From Pseudomonas eucalypticola (GTDB lineage Bacteria > Pseudomonadota > Gammaproteobacteria > Pseudomonadales > Pseudomonadaceae): 64,000 bases of DNA. Shown in pieces: positions 60,502 through 64,000 of the stretch. The stretch covers positions 4,496,501 to 4,560,500 of the forward strand of contig NZ_CP056030.1 in the NCBI RefSeq assembly GCF_013374995.1, given 5' to 3'. The translations under genes were made by a program, and so were the position numbers. Numbering within the stretch: the first letter of the stretch is position 1; every line of letters starts with the position of its first letter. The notes beneath the pieces are model-generated. The model did no database searches. It was not told the origin of the DNA and saw only the letters and a list, made by a program, of their open reading frames with translations.

Positions 60502-61538
60502 TCCACCGCCTGACCGCCGACCACGCGCCTATCACGCGCTGGCTGCTGGCCGCGCTGGCGTTGGCCAGCCTGACCCTGTCGGTAAGCCTTGCCGTGTCAT
60601 TGGGGGAGCTGAACATTCCCCTGGCGGTGACGTTCAAGGCCCTGCTCAACGGCGCGGGGCTGGCTCACTACGAGGTGCCGCGCATCCAGCAGGGCATCAT
60701 CTGGGATTACCGCCTCAGCCGCGCCCTGGTCGCCGCCTGCTGTGGCGCGGGGCTGTCGCTGTGTGGCGCGGTGCTGCAGGCGCTGCTGCGCAATGTGCTG
60801 GCCGAGCCCTATGTGCTGGGCATCAGCGCCGGCGCGTCCACCGGTGCCGTGCTGGTCATGCTGCTGGGGCTGGGGGGCGGCGTGGTGGGTATTTCCCTGG
60901 GCGCGTTCATCGGCGCCGCGCTGGCCTTTACCCTGGTGTTGCTGCTGGCGACCGGCATTCAGGGTGGCCCTGCCCAGGTCATCCTGGCCGGGGTAGCGGG
61001 GGCGCAGTTGTTCAATGCACTGACAGCCTGGGTAGTGTCGACCTCCGCGAACGCCGAACAGGCCCGCAGCGTGATGTTCTGGCTGCTGGGTAGCCTCAGC
61101 GGCGTGCGCTGGGCCGACGTCGGGCTGGCGGCCACGGTCGTCGCCGCAGGGCTCGCGGTATGCCTGTACTGCGCGCGCACCCTGGACGCTTTCGTGTTCG
61201 GGGACGATGCCGCGGCCAGCCTCGGGGTGGCGGTAGCGCCTGTGCGCCTGGTGCTGTTTGGTATCACCGCGCTGATCACGGCCTGCCTGGTGAGCATTGT
61301 CGGTGCCGTAGGCTTCGTCGGCCTGGTGGTGCCGCACATGGCCCGGTTGCTGGTAGGGCCGCGCCATGTGCGGCTGTTGCTGGCCTGCGTGCTGATCGGC
61401 GCCAACTTCATGGTCCTGGCCGACATCGCTTCGCGGCTCATCGTACCGGGGCAAGTGCTGCCGATTGGCGTGGTCACCGCGCTGGTCGGCGCGCCGGTGT
61501 TCGCCGCCCTGCTCTACCGCAACCGGAGGCCGGCATGA
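60498..61538 (+). CDS. ABC importer permease (BtuC/FecCD family)
   Basis: A 346-residue inner-membrane permease with about ten helices. The GTG start at 60498 overlaps the preceding stop (GTGA). FecCD blocks: YRLSRALVAACCGAGLSLCG, LAEPYVLGISAGASTGAVLV, WLLGSLSGVRWADV and VGAVGFVGLVVPHMARLLVG (the coupling region). Works as a homodimer with the ATPase encoded next; its stop overlaps that start by four bases. Substrate as for the binding protein, inferred from the riboswitch. Confidence 0.9.
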   Translation: MIHRLTADHAPITRWLLAALALASLTLSVSLAVSLGELNIPLAVTFKALLNGAGLAHYEVPRIQQGIIWDYRLSRALVAACCGAGLSLCGAVLQALLRNVLAEPYVLGISAGASTGAVLVMLLGLGGGVVGISLGAFIGAALAFTLVLLLATGIQGGPAQVILAGVAGAQLFNALTAWVVSTSANAEQARSVMFWLLGSLSGVRWADVGLAATVVAAGLAVCLYCARTLDAFVFGDDAAASLGVAVAPVRLVLFGITALITACLVSIVGAVGFVGLVVPHMARLLVGPRHVRLLLACVLIGANFMVLADIASRLIVPGQVLPIGVVTALVGAPVFAALLYRNRRPA

Positions 61539-62296
61539 GCCTGACGGCCGACCAGGTAGGGTGGAACGCGGCGGGCCAGATGATCATCGACGACATCACC
61601 CTGACCCTGCCCGAACGCGGCACCCTGGGGCTGATCGGCCCCAACGGCTCGGGCAAGTCGACCCTACTGCGCCTGCTGGCAGGCCTGCGCCCCCCCAGCC
61701 GCGGCAGCGTCAGCCTGGACGACCGCCCGCTACCCGAGTGGCCACGCAAGGCCGTCGCCCGGCGGGTGGCCATGGTAGAGCAGCAGGCGGCCACCGAGGT
61801 CGATGTGCGGGTACAGGACATCGTTCGCCTGGGCCGCACCCCGCACCGCGGCGCGCTGACGCCCTGGACCCGCGAAGACCAGCGCATCGTCGACCAGGCG
61901 CTGGCGCAGACCGGGCTGGCGCCGCTGCGAGACAGGTGCTGGCACAGCCTGTCGGGGGGCGAGCGACAGCGCACGCAGATTGCCCGCGCCTTGGCCCAGT
62001 GCCCGAGCGAACTGCTGCTGGATGAGCCCACCAACCACCTGGACATTCAGCACCAACTGCAATTGCTGCAATTGATCCAAGCGCTGCCGGTCACCTGCGT
62101 GATGGCCCTGCACGACTTGAACCTGGCGGCGATGTACTGTGATCGCCTGGTCTTGCTGCACCGAGGGCGGGTAGTGGCCAGCGGCACGCCTGCGCATGTG
62201 CTGACGGCGCCAATGATCGCGCGCGTGTACGGTGTACGTGCGCAAGTGAGCATTGGCGCGCACCACGGCCGCCCGCATATTCAATATCTGCCTTGA
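61535..62296 (+). CDS. ABC importer ATP-binding protein (BtuD/FecE type)
   Basis: A 253-residue ATPase. ATG 61535 overlaps the permease stop as ATGA. Walker A GPNGSGKSTLL, Q loop in VAMVEQQAATEV, signature LSGGERQRTQIARALAQ, Walker B LLLDEPTNHLDIQ, H loop ALHDLNLA. It ends with the family's ...VYGVRAQVSIG-type C-terminal segment. It energises uptake through the permease. cobF follows 10 bases later in the same operon. Confidence 0.93.
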   Translation: MSLTADQVGWNAAGQMIIDDITLTLPERGTLGLIGPNGSGKSTLLRLLAGLRPPSRGSVSLDDRPLPEWPRKAVARRVAMVEQQAATEVDVRVQDIVRLGRTPHRGALTPWTREDQRIVDQALAQTGLAPLRDRCWHSLSGGERQRTQIARALAQCPSELLLDEPTNHLDIQHQLQLLQLIQALPVTCVMALHDLNLAAMYCDRLVLLHRGRVVASGTPAHVLTAPMIARVYGVRAQVSIGAHHGRPHIQYLP

Positions 62297-62306
62297 GGCA
62301 CGTTTC

Positions 62307-63062
62307 ATGAAAACCATTCTGGTCATCGGCATCGGCGCCGGTCACCCCGACCACCTGACGCTGCAAGCGGTCAAGGCGCTGAACCGCGCCGACGTGTTCT
62401 TCCTGTTCGACAAAGGGCCCGCCAAACAAGGCCTGGGCGACGTGCGCCGTGAGCTGTGCGCGCGCCTGGCCACCGAGCGCCCGTGGCGCTTCGTGGAGGC
62501 GTCCAACCCTGAGCGCGGCCCTGATGGCAACAGTTACACCGGTGCGGTTCGGCAACTCAATGCCGACAAGCAGCAGGTGTTCGAGGACATGATTGCCCAG
62601 CACATGGCCGACGGTGAATGCGCCGGCGTGCTGGTGTGGGGCGACCCGGCCCTCTACGACAGCACGCTGCGCATCCTGCAGGCGATCCTGGCGGACGGCC
62701 GCCAGGTGTTCGACTACGAGGTCATCCCGGGCATCACCTCGGTGCAGGCGCTGACGGCCAGCCACAAGGTACCGCTGAACGAGATTGGCGGGTCGGTGCA
62801 GATCAGCCCGGGGCGCCAGTTGCCAGCACGCATCGAGGCCGGGGACAGCCAGGTGGTGATGCTCGACGCCCACCAGGCGTTCAACCGCCTGCGGGGCCAA
62901 GGCCTGCACATCTGGTGGGGGGCGTACGTGGGGTCGGCGGATGAGTTGCTGGTTGCCGGGCCGCTGGATGACGTGGCGGACGAGATAGTGCGGGTGCGTG
63001 AGCAAGCGCGCGTGCGCCATGGCTGGATCATGGACAGTTATCTGCTGCGCCACCCTTCCTGA
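62307..63062 (+). CDS. cobF: Precorrin-6A synthase (deacetylating)
   Basis: A 251-residue methyltransferase of aerobic cobalamin synthesis. It methylates C-1 of precorrin-5 and releases acetate, giving precorrin-6A (EC 2.1.1.152). Tetrapyrrole-methylase blocks: ILVIGIGAGHPDHLTLQAVK, GVLVWGDPALYDSTLRIL and VIPGITSVQALTASHKVPLN. ATG 62307 is used. It closes the riboswitch-controlled operon, linking uptake with synthesis. Other cob genes are not in the window. Confidence 0.92.
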   Translation: MKTILVIGIGAGHPDHLTLQAVKALNRADVFFLFDKGPAKQGLGDVRRELCARLATERPWRFVEASNPERGPDGNSYTGAVRQLNADKQQVFEDMIAQHMADGECAGVLVWGDPALYDSTLRILQAILADGRQVFDYEVIPGITSVQALTASHKVPLNEIGGSVQISPGRQLPARIEAGDSQVVMLDAHQAFNRLRGQGLHIWWGAYVGSADELLVAGPLDDVADEIVRVREQARVRHGWIMDSYLLRHPS

Positions 63063-63096
63063 ACGCACCGTTGGGGAAAGACAACACAGGAATATG

Positions 63097-63121
63097 AAAA
63101 AGGCCGCTTTCGCGGCCTTTC
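63097..63121. terminator. Bidirectional rho-independent terminator
   Basis: AAAGGCCGC (63099-63107) pairs perfectly with GCGGCCTTT (63112-63120) around TTTC, preceded by GAAAA and followed by TTT-type tract. It lies between convergent cobF and ppiD and can end both transcripts. Confidence 0.88.
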
Positions 63122-63138
63122 ATGGGGCTGTCACCGGC

Positions 63139-64000
63139 TTAGTAGCGAGTGATGTCCGCCTTGGTTTCCAGCGCCTTGCGGTAAGCGGCAAAGTCCTGCT
63201 GACCGGCACGGGAAGCCAGGAAGCGACGGTATTGCGCTTTCTCGGCATCGGAAGCGGCAGCCGCTTCGTTCACACCGTTCAGGCGCACCACCACGTAGCT
63301 GCCATCGGACAGGCTGACGCTGTCGTAGACCGGCTTGTCCTTGCCCTGGGGCTTGGTCATGCGGAACACGTCCTGCAACACGGCGGGATCAACCCCTTCC
63401 TGGTTGCGGGTAGCGGCTTCCTGGACCTTCCACGCCTGGCCTTCCTGGGTGGCCGCCAATGGCACGGTACCGCCACGCAGCCCGCTCACCAGGGCATCGG
63501 CCTTGGCTTTCACCGCGGCGCTGGCCTTGACCTGCGCCAGGTGCTTGCGAATAGCGTCGGCGACGGCCTCAAGCGGCAGCTGTGCTGGCTTGCGGTGTTC
63601 CTTGACGTGCACCACCACGGTGGTTTCCGGGTCCAGTTCGATGGCCGAGCTGTTCGCCCCTTCGTCCATCACTTCCGGGCTGAACGCGGCCTGGATGACG
63701 GCGCGGTTGGCGGTCACGCCTTCGCTGCCACCTTCACGGCCGAACGGCGCAGAGGTCTGCACTTTCAGGCCCAGGTCGGAAGCCGGTTGCACCAGGTCCG
63801 ACGCTTCGAACGAGGAGTCTTCCAGTTTCTTGGCGGCGTCCACGTACATCTGCTCGACCTGTGCGGTTTTCGCCTCGCGGGTCAGCTTGTCCTTCAGGCT
63901 GGCGAAGGTCGGCACGTTCGGTGCCTGAACGCCCAACAGCTTGATCAGGTGCCAGCCGAACTGCGAGCGAACCGGCGCCGACACCTGGTCCTTGTTCAGC
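63139..64000 (-). CDS. ppiD: Peptidyl-prolyl isomerase PpiD, C-terminal part
   Basis: The C-terminal 287 residues of PpiD; the N-terminus, including the membrane anchor, lies right of the window. The visible part starts in the parvulin domain end (LNKDQVSAPVRSQFGWHLIKL, excerpt VRSQFGWHLIKLLG), followed by a long helical SurA-like region (PLEAVADAIRKHLAQVKASA) and the end LETKADITRY. PpiD is an inner-membrane-anchored periplasmic chaperone at the Sec exit site. In Pseudomonas it usually lies after lon and hupB, which should be to the right. Confidence 0.9.
   Translation of the reverse strand, partial: LNKDQVSAPVRSQFGWHLIKLLGVQAPNVPTFASLKDKLTREAKTAQVEQMYVDAAKKLEDSSFEASDLVQPASDLGLKVQTSAPFGREGGSEGVTANRAVIQAAFSPEVMDEGANSSAIELDPETTVVVHVKEHRKPAQLPLEAVADAIRKHLAQVKASAAVKAKADALVSGLRGGTVPLAATQEGQAWKVQEAATRNQEGVDPAVLQDVFRMTKPQGKDKPVYDSVSLSDGSYVVVRLNGVNEAAAASDAEKAQYRRFLASRAGQQDFAAYRKALETKADITRY

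Overview
The window looks like chromosomal DNA of a fluorescent Pseudomonas, probably near the P. putida group. Reasons: uniformly high-G+C coding sequence on both strands, Pseudomonas-type REP/BIME repeats, a gntR-gntK-gntT gluconate locus, a gal (gallate) cluster ordered as in P. putida, a MuxA/MdtA-type efflux adaptor, AtoE/CoA-transferase genes, and a very large share of LysR/GntR regulators paired with transporters. This assignment is inference from gene content; no rRNA or tRNA was seen. No prophage, CRISPR array or large island is visible. The mobile DNA consists of two 139-bp MITE-like elements and intergenic palindromic repeats.

Layout. 1-5.4 kb: partial RND efflux adaptor, a degenerate GGDEF protein, and two secreted MRJP/yellow-type beta-propellers divergent from a secreted DUF336 protein, with a perfect PtxS-type palindrome in the shared promoter region. 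5.4-12 kb: glycine-rich lipoprotein (frameshifted), Kef-type antiporter, DUF4337 protein, Tat-exported amidase, two-component system. 12-19.4 kb: MFS transporter plus amidase, the gluconate locus, and a short threonine dehydratase behind an ilv-like leader peptide and attenuator. 19.5-28.7 kb: small secreted protein, GST, a LysR-controlled pair (CTP-synthase-like amidotransferase and ABM monooxygenase), a ketoacid CoA-transferase/AtoE operon with its LysR gene, DUF2235 hydrolase, aldo/keto reductase. 28.8-38.8 kb: regulators, lysR/lysA, D-glucarate uptake and dehydration (GntR-MFS-gudD), a 121-bp tandem BIME array, and an EmrAB-like pump. 38.9-44.1 kb: gallate genes galD-galC-galB, galR and galA. 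44.3-57.6 kb: MFS transporters with regulators, an acetylornithine-type aminotransferase, a KaiC-like ATPase with a receiver-only response regulator, an FNT channel, and a carboxylate-type transporter with a periplasmic binding protein. 57.8-64 kb: DUF4142 protein, RNA methyltransferase, cobalamin riboswitch with a B12-type ABC importer and cobF, and the C-terminal part of ppiD.

How it works together. Much of the window is peripheral carbon catabolism with local regulators: gluconate (gntRKT), glucarate (gudD), gallate (gal), short ketoacids (CoA-transferase/AtoE) and probably tricarboxylates or aromatic acids (MFS units). The most intriguing unit is the secreted beta-propeller pair plus DUF336 protein under a probable PtxS (2-ketogluconate) operator, which suggests an uncharacterised accessory of periplasmic sugar-acid oxidation. 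Two genes (5402-5613 and 35989-37148) show single C/G losses in homopolymers. These may be mutations, phase-variable tracts or assembly errors, and they should be checked before the reading frames are trusted.
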